The notes under the pieces are model-generated. The model saw nothing but the letters and a program-made list of their open reading frames with translations, made no database searches and was not told the origin of the DNA. This document shows positions 1 to 7,627 of a DNA stretch of 32,620 bases, in pieces; the stretch's first letter is position 1, and the number at the start of each line of letters is the position of its first letter. The stretch is from an uncultured Lachnospiraceae bacterium (lineage in GTDB: Bacteria > Bacillota > Clostridia > Lachnospirales > Lachnospiraceae), in assembly GCA_947624055.1 (NCBI GenBank), contig CANQIW010000004.1, forward strand, positions 1-32,620, in the 5' to 3' direction. The position numbers were made by a program, and so were the translations under genes.

Positions 1-663
1 CCGTACGGGCACGAGCGCATGGAGTGCGTCGCCGCGATTCTGCTCGCTGTAGTTCTGGCGATCACCGGTTGGGAGATCGGAATGTCTGGACTGAAGAAGA
101 TTGTGGCCGGGCATTATGAGAGCCTTGCAGTTCCGGGTGTGCTTGCGCTCGCTGCGGCGGTGATCTCAGTCGCGGTCAAGGAATGGATGTACTGGTACAC
201 GCGATTTTACGCGAAAAAGATCAATTCGTCCGCGCTCATGGCGGATGCCTGGCATCACCGTTCAGACTCACTCTCGTCGGTCGGCGCGTTCGTCGGCATC
301 CTTGGGGCACGTCTAGGCTTTCCAGTGATGGATCCGCTCGCGAGCGTCGTGATCTGTCTGTTCATTCTAAAGGCGGCGTACGATATTTTTCGGGATGCGA
401 TTGATAAGATGCTGGACACGGCCTGCGATCCGGCTCTTGAGCAGGAGCTGCGTGAGTTCGTGCTGCGCCAGCAGGGCGTGCAGGGCGTCGATCTGCTTCG
501 CACGAGGACTTTTGGCAGCCGGATTTATGTGGATGTCGATATCACCGCGAACGGAGATATGTCGCTGCGCGAGGCGCACGGGATCGCGGAGCGCGTGCAC
601 GAGGGGATCGAGCGGCAGTTCGATCAGGTGAAGCACATCATGGTGCATGTGAATCCGTGCTGA
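1..663 (+). CDS. Cation diffusion facilitator (CDF) family transporter, 5' truncated
   Basis: The reading frame is open from base 1, so this is the C-terminal part of a protein that begins outside the window. The first codons read PYGHERME, which matches the conserved HPYGHxRxE motif that follows the second transmembrane helix of CDF metal/proton antiporters (Zn, Fe, Mn or Co export). Further on, SALMADAWHHRSDSLSS (about residues 77-93) carries the HxxxD-type metal site of the fifth helix. The last 80 residues form the soluble ferredoxin-like regulatory domain, ending in HIMVHVNPC. Hydrophobic helices flank these motifs. Metal specificity cannot be read from the sequence. No clear terminator follows; there is only a weak GC hairpin without a T-run near 690. 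The family call is secure. Confidence 0.93.
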   Translation, partial: PYGHERMECVAAILLAVVLAITGWEIGMSGLKKIVAGHYESLAVPGVLALAAAVISVAVKEWMYWYTRFYAKKINSSALMADAWHHRSDSLSSVGAFVGILGARLGFPVMDPLASVVICLFILKAAYDIFRDAIDKMLDTACDPALEQELREFVLRQQGVQGVDLLRTRTFGSRIYVDVDITANGDMSLREAHGIAERVHEGIERQFDQVKHIMVHVNPC

Positions 664-767
664 GGCTTTCCCACGAAAAGCAGCGAGCTTACACGGCGGC
701 ATGTGAGCCCGTGCGGAAGATGTCTCCGAAAGTTTATAAGTTTGTGCGGCAGATGGAAGAATAACCC

Positions 768-796
768 TTGCATTCTCCGAAAGATTCCGCTATAGT
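768..796 (+). promoter_or_regulatory. Sigma-A-type promoter of the small gene at 829
   Basis: TTGCAT (768-773) and TATAGT (791-796) are separated by exactly 17 bp, and the start codon lies about 32 bp downstream. This fits a housekeeping promoter with a short leader and shows that the small gene is transcribed independently of the CDF gene. Confidence 0.7.
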
Positions 797-828
797 ATTA
801 AATACCATACACGGAAAGGAGCGATACT

Positions 829-1062
829 ATGCCGCGTACGAAAGGATCAAAAAACAAATCTACGCTCACGGTGGATGAGCGGATCGTCCAGGTGACCGCC
901 GAGATCGAAGCACTTCAGGAACAGATCAAGGAGAAAAAGGCTTTGTTGAAAAGACTGAACGGTGAAAAATCAGAAGAGGACAAGAAGCGTCTCATGGCCG
1001 CAGTGCTTGCCAGCGACAAGACTGTGGATGAGATCATCGGGATGATCAGCAAGTCGAAATGA
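829..1062 (+). CDS. Small basic coiled-coil protein of unknown function (77 aa)
   Basis: An ATG at 829 is preceded by a good AAAGGAG site (815-821) and a 17-bp-spaced promoter. The protein starts with MPRTKGSKNKS, a short basic segment reminiscent of AT-hook-like DNA-contact tails. Residues about 17-55 are rich in Glu, Lys, Leu and Ile in heptad spacing (EIEALQEQIKEKKALLKRL), predicting one coiled-coil helix, then a short C-terminal helix ending DEIIGMISKSK. I recognise the general look of small Lachnospiraceae hypotheticals with this N-terminus but know no function. A nucleoid or DNA-associated role is inference from composition only. It is flanked by its own promoter and hairpin, so it is a monocistronic gene. 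Confidence 0.8.
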   Translation: MPRTKGSKNKSTLTVDERIVQVTAEIEALQEQIKEKKALLKRLNGEKSEEDKKRLMAAVLASDKTVDEIIGMISKSK

Positions 1063-1095
1063 CGATATTAAGGAATGAAGCTTTTGCGTTACCGT

Positions 1096-1126
1096 AAGCC
1101 CTCTGCGAGCCGCAGGGGGCTTATTT
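1096..1126 (+). terminator. Hairpin terminator after the small coiled-coil gene
   Basis: AAGCCCTCTGCG (1096-1107) pairs with CGCAGGGGGCTT (1111-1122) across a 3-nt loop, 12 pairs with one G-T wobble. It is followed by a short ATTT tract, so the T-run is weak but the stem is strong and well placed 34 bp after the stop codon. Confidence 0.65.
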
Positions 1127-1163
1127 CCTGCGGTATATATGGCGGAAAAGCAGTCAAAAAAAA

Positions 1164-1187
1164 AATGAAGTATATTACTTCATTACA
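1164..1187 (+). repeat. 24-bp inverted repeat, left copy
   Basis: This 24-mer is an exact reverse complement of 1539-1562. It is itself a near-perfect palindrome: AATGAAGTA (1164-1172), centre TAT, TACTTCATT (1176-1184), then ACA. It follows a run of ten A (1156-1165). Homology between the two copies stops at the ends of the 24-mer. Confidence 0.85.
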
Positions 1188-1388
1188 CGTGAAATGACAC
1201 ATCCGAAACCTCAAATGCGATAAGATTTTAGCATCTTGCTTATCGAATGTCAACTGTTCGCGGAACTTTTAAAAATATTTCCAGAAATAAAGACCGATAA
1301 TTTTTGGAATAACCATAAATTTTATGACATATCATTGAAAAGTCTTACTTCTCTTCAATAGCTTTTCTTCTTTTTTCATTTATTCGCT

Positions 1389-1403
1389 GTCAGAATTGTA
1401 GTC
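1389..1403 (+). repeat. 15-bp direct repeat, copy 1
   Basis: GTCAGAATTGTAGTC occurs here and again at 1479-1493, 90 bp downstream, with some similarity continuing on both sides. Only two copies are present, so this is not a CRISPR array. Confidence 0.7.
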
Positions 1404-1478
1404 AAAGTATAAGTCTGCCAACTGTCTTATTTTATCATCTTTCAGCAAATCATTCGAACCGATTTAACATTATCTGCA

Positions 1479-1493
1479 GTCAGAATTGTAGTC
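1479..1493 (+). repeat. 15-bp direct repeat, copy 2
   Basis: This is the second identical copy of GTCAGAATTGTAGTC. It sits just upstream of the nested stem-loop at 1496-1540. Confidence 0.7.
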
Positions 1494-1538
1494 GAAAAAA
1501 CAGTCGAGTGACTGAAAATACAGGACTTTCGGCTGTTT

Positions 1539-1562
1539 TGTAATGAAGTAATATACTTCATT
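1539..1562 (-). repeat. 24-bp inverted repeat, right copy
   Basis: Exact reverse complement of 1164-1187. It ends 84 bp before the preferred helicase start codon at 1647. Confidence 0.85.
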
Positions 1563-1646
1563 ACACCCATAAGAGGCAGGCAGAAATATAGATTGGCAGG
1601 TCTACGTGCCACAAACAAACGGATTTTGCGCGGAAGGAATGCGGAT

Positions 1647-3734
1647 ATGGGGGCTGTTCTGTTTCAGCACAACAAAACTGCATACGAATCAGCGCTTACC
1701 ATGCTTGCTAAAAAGGGGCGCGCGGCCGTGATCCATCCGACCGGCACAGGGAAGTCATTCATCGGGCTTAAGCTGTGTGCGGATTTTCCGGACAGGACTG
1801 TCTGCTGGTTGTCGCCGTCTGAGTACATTTTCCGGACGCAGTTGGAGAATTGGCGGGTGGCATGTGGCGGCACTCTGGCAAATATCCGCTTCTGTACCTA
1901 CGCGCGACTTATGATGATGGAAGCAGGGGAGCTCACGGAGATCTGTCCAGATTACATAGTATTGGATGAGTTCCACAGGTGCGGCGCGAAGATGTGGGGA
2001 CAGGGAGTACAGCGGCTGCTAGCGCAGTACCCGAAAACTCCTGTGCTCGGGCTCTCCGCGACGAACATCCGTTATCTGGACGGGCAGCGGGATATGGCCG
2101 ACGAGCTCTTCGGTGGGAACATCGCCTCGGAGATGACGCTCGGCGACGCGATCGTGCGCGGTATCCTGAATCCGCCGAAATATGTGCTCTCGATGTATTC
2201 CTGTCAGAAGGAGCTGGAACGCTGCCGTGAGCGGGCGAAGAATGCGAAGAGCAGGGCAGTGCGCGCGGAGGCGGAGAAATATCTGGAAACCTTGAAACGC
2301 GCGCTGGAGAAAGCAGACGGGTTGGATGAGGTTTTCCGGAAGCACATGGAAAACAGATCCGGAAAATATCTTGTATTCTGTTCCGATTATGAACATATGC
2401 AGGAGATGATCGCGAAAGTGCCGGAGTGGTTTGCGAAGGTGGACCCTGAGCCGCACATATACTCTGTCTATTCGGAGGATGCGCGGGCGGAGACGGAATT
2501 CGCAAGGTTCAAGGCGGATGAGAGCGCTCACCTGAAGCTTCTGTTTTGCATTGATATGCTGAACGAGGGAGTTCATATGAATGACGTCAGCGGCGTGATC
2601 CTGCTGCGGCCGACAGTTTCGCCGATCATCTACAAGCAGCAGATCGGACGGGCGCTGTCCGCTGGGAAGAGCCGGGGTGAGAACGCCGTGATTTTCGATG
2701 TGGTCATGAACATAGAGAACCTCTGCAGCATCGGTACGGTCGAGGAAGAGATGCAGGCGGCGGTGCGGTATTACCGGGAACGCGGGAAAAGCAGCTTTAT
2801 TGTCAACGAGCACTTCCATATCACGGACGAGGTGCAGGACTGTATGCGGCTGTTCCGCAAGTTGAACGAAACGCTGGGCGCCTCGTGGGAACTGATGTAT
2901 CAGGCGGCGGAACAGTATTTTGAAAAGCATGGAAATCTGGAAGCGACGAAGCGTTATGTGACAGAGGACGGCCTGTCATTGGGACAGTGGCTGGACACGC
3001 AGCGGAAGGTGCGGGCCGGAAAGGTGCAAGGCATTCTCACAGGATCACAGATTACGAGACTGGATCGGCTCGGTATGCGCTGGCAGTCGAAGGCAGACCA
3101 GAATTGGGAGCGCTATTTCGCGGCGGCGCAGGAATACTACCGGGAGCACGGGAACCTGCTGGTGAACGTGCGGGATGGGAAATACGGCGGCGTAAATCTG
3201 GGTAAATGGCTCGCGCAGCTGCGCACTTATAAGAAGAGCGGCATCCGCAACGCATACATGACTCAGGAGCGCATAGCGGCGCTGGACACAATAGGTATGG
3301 TCTGGGATGTGCCAGATTATTTCTGGGAGCAGAATTATCATGCGGCGCTGCGATACCACCGCGAACATGGAAATCTGGACGTCCCTTATTATTACGTGGA
3401 TTCGAATGGAGTCAAGCTTGGGGTCTGGATTGCGAATACAAGATTCGCCCGGCGAACCGAAGGAACCGGCAGGGCGGAGCTGACGGAAGAACAGGTAGCC
3501 CGGCTCGATGAGCTGGGGATGATCTGGGAGAACAGGAACAATGCCATCTGGGAGAAAGCTTATATGGCCGCCTGCAGGTACCGCAAAAAGTATGGGAACC
3601 TGAACATCCCGGTCGCCTACGTGACCGAGGACGGCTGTCATCTGGGGCGGTGGATCCGAAAGCAGAAAGAGACATATCATACCGGGATGAACGCGGAGCG
3701 CAGGAAAAAGCTGGAAGCGCTCGGGGTAGAGTAA
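1647..3734 (+). CDS. SF2 DEAD/DEAH-type helicase with four C-terminal helicase-associated (HA) repeats
   Basis: A 695-residue protein from ATG 1647, chosen because GGAAGGA (1632-1638) lies 8 nt upstream; a TTG at 1593 in the same frame has no good site. Motif I PTGTGKS is at residues 31-37, a Walker B variant DEFH at 107-110 and motif III LSAT at about 136-139. The second RecA-like domain includes KYLVFCSDYEH and the motif VI-like QQIGRALS. From about residue 415 four HA repeats (PF03457 type) follow, each beginning with a W and containing HGNL or YGNL and LGxW signatures. Such helicases are common in gut Clostridia and Actinobacteria; their biological role is not established, and HA domains are thought to bind nucleic acid. 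The gene stands alone between the inverted-repeat region and the polysaccharide locus. No nuclease or methylase partner is adjacent, so a defence role is unsupported. Confidence 0.88.
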   Translation: MGAVLFQHNKTAYESALTMLAKKGRAAVIHPTGTGKSFIGLKLCADFPDRTVCWLSPSEYIFRTQLENWRVACGGTLANIRFCTYARLMMMEAGELTEICPDYIVLDEFHRCGAKMWGQGVQRLLAQYPKTPVLGLSATNIRYLDGQRDMADELFGGNIASEMTLGDAIVRGILNPPKYVLSMYSCQKELERCRERAKNAKSRAVRAEAEKYLETLKRALEKADGLDEVFRKHMENRSGKYLVFCSDYEHMQEMIAKVPEWFAKVDPEPHIYSVYSEDARAETEFARFKADESAHLKLLFCIDMLNEGVHMNDVSGVILLRPTVSPIIYKQQIGRALSAGKSRGENAVIFDVVMNIENLCSIGTVEEEMQAAVRYYRERGKSSFIVNEHFHITDEVQDCMRLFRKLNETLGASWELMYQAAEQYFEKHGNLEATKRYVTEDGLSLGQWLDTQRKVRAGKVQGILTGSQITRLDRLGMRWQSKADQNWERYFAAAQEYYREHGNLLVNVRDGKYGGVNLGKWLAQLRTYKKSGIRNAYMTQERIAALDTIGMVWDVPDYFWEQNYHAALRYHREHGNLDVPYYYVDSNGVKLGVWIANTRFARRTEGTGRAELTEEQVARLDELGMIWENRNNAIWEKAYMAACRYRKKYGNLNIPVAYVTEDGCHLGRWIRKQKETYHTGMNAERRKKLEALGVE

Positions 3735-3849
3735 AAGAAGATCCCTAATCTTTTATTGTATACATGGGGGATATCAAGGCAGGATCATCATAACAATATT
3801 TTGCGGATACCGATAAACGAAAGTCTAAGATTGAAGGTGCCTATGAAAA

Positions 3850-5187
3850 ATGAAGCATGAAAATCGAAAAAGAACCATCCGTTTCAGTCCACCGGACATA
3901 AGTGAAGCGGAGATTGCGGAAGTTGCGGAGGCACTGCGCAGCGGCTGGATTACGACAGGCCCGAGAACAAAACTTCTCGAAAGACGTTTGGCGGCATACA
4001 TAGAAACCGGAAAAACGGATATAGAGGCGAATGATGAATACTCCAACAGAGTTGTCTGCCTGAATTCGGCAACGGCTGCGGAAGAATTAAATCTGCGTAT
4101 TCTCGGTATCAGGCCGGGCGACGAGGTGATTGTACCGGCTTATACTTATACGGCGACAGCGAGTGCGGCGATCCATGCAGGAGCGACGGTAAAATTTGTT
4201 GACATTCAAAAGGATGGCGACCCAATCACACATATGCCGGAGATGGATTACGAACAGGTGGAGAATGCCATCACGGAAAGAACGAAAGCTGTAATCCCTG
4301 TTGACCTTGGCGGTATAGTCTGCGATTATGACAGGATTTTTGAAATTGCAGAACGAAAAAAGCATCTATTCACACCGCTTGAGGATCACAGTGATTCTCT
4401 GGCAGATCTGTCGTCTCGCATACAAAAAGCCATGGGAAGGATTGCTGTTGTCGCGGACTGTGCCCACAGCCTTGGCGCTTCTCGGATTGTAAATATCCTA
4501 GAGGCAGAAAAAACAGAGAAAGCCAGAAGATACTGCGGTGCAATAGCTGATTTTTCGAGTTTTTCATTTCATGCGGTCAAAAATTTTACGACGGCAGAGG
4601 GCGGTGCGGCTACCTGGTTACCAATCGCTGGAGTTGATGATGCCGAGATTTATCATATGTACCAGCTGCTTTCTCTGCATGGGCAGAGTAAGGATGCCCT
4701 AGCCAAGATGAAGATCGGAGCGTGGGAATATGACATTATCGGTCCGTGGTACAAATGCAACATGACGGATGTTATGGCGGCAATCGGATTACGACAATTG
4801 GACAGGTATAAGGGATTGCTTGCGCGGAGATGGGAGATCCTGAAAAGATACGATGCCGTTTGTGATGAACTGGGAGTCAGTCGTCTGATTTATCGCACGG
4901 ATTGCATGGACAGTTCGGGACATCTTTGCCTGATCCGGATACCCGGTATAGGGGAAGACGACAGAAACAGGATCATAGAGAGGATGGCGGAGCAGGGTGT
5001 AGCGACGAATGTCCATTATAAACCGCTTCCGATGATGACAGCCTATGGGAAGGACTGTAGAGAGTACCCGAATGCATTCGATTATTATAGCAATCTGATT
5101 ACACTGCCACTTCACACAGGATTGGATGATGAAGATGTGGAGTATGTATGCGGGAAGCTGAAGAGTTTATTGGAAATATCCAGATAA
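3850..5187 (+). CDS. DegT/DnrJ/EryC1/StrS family PLP-dependent sugar aminotransferase
   Basis: First gene of the polysaccharide block, 445 aa. ATG 3850 has GAAGGTG 10 nt upstream. Family features in order: SGWITTGPRTKLLE near residues 31-44, the DEVIVPAYTYTATA segment (91-104), VADCAHSLGA with the cofactor-contacting Asp203, and SFHAVKNFTTAEGGA with the Schiff-base Lys244. The C-terminal VHYKPLP and LITLPLHTGL motifs are also typical. These enzymes transfer an amino group, usually from glutamate, to a 3- or 4-keto nucleotide sugar. The segment between about residues 158 and 200 is longer than usual in the family. No 4,6-dehydratase supplying the keto-sugar is encoded in the window, so it must be elsewhere. 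PIG-L and acyltransferase genes follow, suggesting an N-acylated amino sugar product. Confidence 0.92.
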   Translation: MKHENRKRTIRFSPPDISEAEIAEVAEALRSGWITTGPRTKLLERRLAAYIETGKTDIEANDEYSNRVVCLNSATAAEELNLRILGIRPGDEVIVPAYTYTATASAAIHAGATVKFVDIQKDGDPITHMPEMDYEQVENAITERTKAVIPVDLGGIVCDYDRIFEIAERKKHLFTPLEDHSDSLADLSSRIQKAMGRIAVVADCAHSLGASRIVNILEAEKTEKARRYCGAIADFSSFSFHAVKNFTTAEGGAATWLPIAGVDDAEIYHMYQLLSLHGQSKDALAKMKIGAWEYDIIGPWYKCNMTDVMAAIGLRQLDRYKGLLARRWEILKRYDAVCDELGVSRLIYRTDCMDSSGHLCLIRIPGIGEDDRNRIIERMAEQGVATNVHYKPLPMMTAYGKDCREYPNAFDYYSNLITLPLHTGLDDEDVEYVCGKLKSLLEISR

Positions 5188-5195
5188 GGGAAAAC

Positions 5196-5867
5196 ATGAA
5201 GAAGAACAGAATTCTGATAATAGCTGCTCATCCAGATGACGAATTGTTAGGATGCGGTGCGACGATTGCAATGTATACGTCAAGCAAGGATAATATAGTG
5301 CATTCTATCATTCTCTGTGAGGGAGAAAGTATGCGTTCGCAGGATGGTAACGCGAAGCAGTCTGCAATGAAAAAAGCGGCCAAGGTTCTCGGAATAGAGT
5401 CTGTAGAATGCATTGGTCTTCCTGACCAGCATCTTGATTCTGTGCCGATTGTGGAAATTATAACACCAATTGAAAAAGTGGTTGCTGATTTTCAACCAAA
5501 TATCATTTATGTCCACAGCGGAGCTGATATAAATAAAGATCACAAGATTGTTTTTGACGCTGCTCTTGTGGCGCTTCGCCCCAAAAATGTGTTCATAGAG
5601 GAAATATATAGTTTTTACATAGCCAGTGCGACTGAATGGGGGTATCCAAGAACATTCAATCCGGACACATGGGTTGGATTTGATAAAGAAGTCATGCAAA
5701 AAAAACTGGACGCTTTTGCGTGTTATGAGACAGAACTGTGTGATTATCCTCATCCGCGCTCACTGATGGCAATAGAGAATCTGGCAAAGACGATGGGAAA
5801 TCAATGCTGTATGGATTATGCAGAAGTGTTTGAAACAATAAGAAGAGTAGACAGGTGGGCCAGATAA
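5196..5867 (+). CDS. PIG-L family (LmbE-like) deacetylase
   Basis: 223 aa from ATG 5196, preceded by AAGGGA and only 8 nt after the aminotransferase stop; an upstream in-frame start at 5148 would overlap that gene and lacks a site. AHPDDE (residues 11-16) is the Zn-binding signature of the N-acetylglucosaminyl-PI / mycothiol / LmbE deacetylases, and HSGADINKDHK gives the later HxxDH-type motif. The family removes acetyl from N-acetylated sugars using zinc. Placed between a sugar aminotransferase and an acyltransferase, it may exchange an acetyl group for another acyl, but the substrate cannot be told from the sequence. GC is lower than in the genes before 3.8 kb. Confidence 0.9.
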   Translation: MKKNRILIIAAHPDDELLGCGATIAMYTSSKDNIVHSIILCEGESMRSQDGNAKQSAMKKAAKVLGIESVECIGLPDQHLDSVPIVEIITPIEKVVADFQPNIIYVHSGADINKDHKIVFDAALVALRPKNVFIEEIYSFYIASATEWGYPRTFNPDTWVGFDKEVMQKKLDAFACYETELCDYPHPRSLMAIENLAKTMGNQCCMDYAEVFETIRRVDRWAR

Positions 5868-5889
5868 AATGCTTCGGGAGGTAATATAA

Positions 5890-6816
5890 GTGAGATATGG
5901 CGCTATGTTTGCAGATTACAATTATTTTGAGGTTAATGTGAAAGAGTATGACAGCTCTCATGACTTTACTGTTACAAGAGCAGCTTCTCTTAATTATCCA
6001 AAGAACAATGCCGTAATGTTTATTATAAAACAGTATATGGATAAAGCAGATGTCTTTTCATCAGTAGAGAATTGTCTGATTTTCTGGCCGGAGAATGTTA
6101 ATTTGCCGAAAGGATTGGAGAAGAAACATGCAATAGTATTTTGTGAAGATCCACATCTGGAATACTGCCGTTTTTTCCAAAAGCATAATATTACAAATTT
6201 TATACCATGTTCACAAGTAAAGGAGATTAATCGATATCTTGTCGCTGGAAATGTTGAGATTGGGAAAGGAACGAAAATCTTTCCATATGTGTATATGAAC
6301 GGTAATATTCACATAGGCGAGAACTGCTATATTGCGGCAGGAGCTAGGATCATAGGTAATGTATACATAGGAAATCATGTACTGATCAAAGAAAACGCTG
6401 TGATTGGCGCAGATGGATTATCAACAGATCGGGATACTGATGGCAGTGCCGTTACAATGCCACAGTTTGGAGGAGTTGTTATAGAAGATGATGTCCAGAT
6501 TGGGGCTAACTCGGTCATTGCGAGGGGCGCCATTGATAACACGGTCATCAGCAGGGGATGTAAGATCGATAATTCTGTCTATGTTTCCCATAATGCGTTT
6601 CTCGGAGAGAATGTGTTCATGTGCGGGGAAAGCCATACGTTCGGGAGTGTGACCGTTGGAAGAAATACGCAGATATCTGGGAATGCCGCGGTCAGAGATG
6701 GTTTGACGGTAGGCGAAGGGTGTCTTGTAGGGGCCGGGGCTATGGTGACACGCAATGTAAAGGACAACACGGTGGTTTCGGGCAACCCTGCCCGGGAGAT
6801 GCTGTTCCCGAGATAG
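5890..6816 (+). CDS. Left-handed beta-helix (hexapeptide repeat) acyltransferase, LpxD-like
   Basis: 308 aa starting at GTG 5890 with CGGGAGGT 8 nt upstream. The first ~115 residues form an alpha/beta domain ending in FIPCSQVKEINRYL. From about residue 118 regular hexapeptide turns begin (VEIGKGTKIF, IHIGENCYIAAGARI, VYIGNHVLI, VQIGANSVIARGA, VSHNAFLGENVF, VTVGRNTQISGNAAV, LTVGEGCLVGAGAMV) and the protein closes with NPAREMLFPR. The N-terminal domain plus parallel beta-helix plan resembles LpxD, which moves a 3-hydroxyacyl group from ACP to a UDP-sugar amine. Because an ACP, two ketoreductase-like SDRs and an acyl-AMP ligase follow directly, use of an acyl-ACP donor rather than acetyl-CoA is an attractive inference. 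Plain acetyltransferase is the alternative. Confidence 0.85.
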   Translation: MRYGAMFADYNYFEVNVKEYDSSHDFTVTRAASLNYPKNNAVMFIIKQYMDKADVFSSVENCLIFWPENVNLPKGLEKKHAIVFCEDPHLEYCRFFQKHNITNFIPCSQVKEINRYLVAGNVEIGKGTKIFPYVYMNGNIHIGENCYIAAGARIIGNVYIGNHVLIKENAVIGADGLSTDRDTDGSAVTMPQFGGVVIEDDVQIGANSVIARGAIDNTVISRGCKIDNSVYVSHNAFLGENVFMCGESHTFGSVTVGRNTQISGNAAVRDGLTVGEGCLVGAGAMVTRNVKDNTVVSGNPAREMLFPR

Positions 6817-6865
6817 GGGGAAATGTGCCTGACGATTCCGCATGCATGATGACGGAGGGAAAGAG

Positions 6866-7612
6866 ATGGGATTGCTGGATGGGAAAGTATGTCTGGTCAC
6901 AGGCGCGAGCCGGGGAATCGGGGCGGCCACAGCCAGACGGTTTGCCGAGGAGGGGGCGGTGGTTTACGCAAATGTCCGCAGACCTAAAAACCTCGACGCA
7001 TATTTTGAGGAGCTGAGCGTACACTGCCCGGGTACGGCCAAAGCGCTGTATTTTGACGTGAGGGAAGGGGATGCCGCGAAACAGGCGGTCATGGAGATCA
7101 GAAGAGAACAGGGAAGGCTTGACGTGCTGGTCAATAATGCCGGGGTCATGAAAGACGCGGTCATCGGCATGGTGTCCGCGGGACTGGTAAGGGAAATGTA
7201 TGATACAAACCTGTGGGGGGGGGTAAATATGCTCCAGCTCGCCTCCAAGCTGATGATGAGGCAGGGCAGCGGCAGCATCATCAATCTCTGCAGCATCGTC
7301 GGCATGGAGGGAAATGCGGGGCAGACAGCCTATTCGGCTTCCAAAGGGGCTGTGGCGGCGATGACAAAGACCGCGGCGAAAGAGCTTGCCCCTTATGGGA
7401 TCCGGGTAAATGCCGTAGCGCCGGGCATGATCGACACCGACATGTACCGCAGTATCGGGGAAGAGCGGATGCGGGCACAAATTGCGAAGATCGGGCTGGG
7501 AAGGCTTGGGACGCCGGAAGAGGTGGCTGATGCAGTCCTGTTCCTGGCAGCAGACCTGTCGCGCTATGTCACCGGGGAAATCCTGGGAGTGAATGGCGGG
7601 GCATCAATATGA
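6866..7612 (+). CDS. SDR-family oxidoreductase (FabG-like), copy 1, with internal G9 tract
   Basis: 248 aa from ATG 6866: GGAGGG lies 6 nt upstream and this start aligns with the paralogue next door; the ATG at 6842 would add eight unlikely residues. Classical SDR motifs: TGASRGIG (12-19) for NAD(P) binding, NNAG (90-93), and the catalytic set Ser143, Tyr156 and Lys160 (YSASK). The family reduces ketones, and FabG members reduce 3-oxoacyl-ACP to 3-hydroxyacyl-ACP with NADPH, fitting the ACP gene downstream. Codons 117-119 (Trp-Gly-Gly) contain nine consecutive G at 7215-7223, a possible slippage site. The next gene is a gap-free paralogue. GC is clearly higher than in the acyltransferase before it. 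Confidence 0.9.
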   Translation: MGLLDGKVCLVTGASRGIGAATARRFAEEGAVVYANVRRPKNLDAYFEELSVHCPGTAKALYFDVREGDAAKQAVMEIRREQGRLDVLVNNAGVMKDAVIGMVSAGLVREMYDTNLWGGVNMLQLASKLMMRQGSGSIINLCSIVGMEGNAGQTAYSASKGAVAAMTKTAAKELAPYGIRVNAVAPGMIDTDMYRSIGEERMRAQIAKIGLGRLGTPEEVADAVLFLAADLSRYVTGEILGVNGGASI

Positions 7613-7627
7613 AGGAGCATGGAAAAA

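Larger units (their letters stand above)
1188..1538. other. AT-rich non-coding interval between 24-bp inverted repeats
   Basis: These 351 bp hold no convincing gene. Visible structure includes a hairpin ATTGAAAAG (1334-1342) with CTCTTCAAT (1351-1359) followed by a pyrimidine-rich stretch. There is also a 15-bp direct repeat (1389-1403 and 1479-1493) and a nested stem-loop at 1496-1540, where CAGTC pairs with GACTG inside an AAAACAG/CTGTTTT outer stem. I see no well-spaced promoter on either strand. It could be an invertible segment, a MITE-like element, or a leader of the downstream helicase. Confidence 0.5.

Noticed and set aside
674-710. Terminator after the CDF gene
   Set aside because: A GCTTACA/TGTGAGC stem is visible but there is no T-run and the loop is GC-rich, so termination is not supported.
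1389-1493. CRISPR-like pair of direct repeats
   Set aside because: Only two copies of a 15-mer, no array and no cas genes in the window.
2019-2930. Long minus-strand open frame opposite the helicase
   Set aside because: It is the antisense shadow of a gene with clear helicase motifs and has no ribosome site or recognisable domain.
3801-3831. Promoter for the polysaccharide block (TTGCGG, 19 bp, TAAGAT)
   Set aside because: Spacing and both hexamers are poor. A promoter must exist in or before 3735-3849 but I cannot place it.
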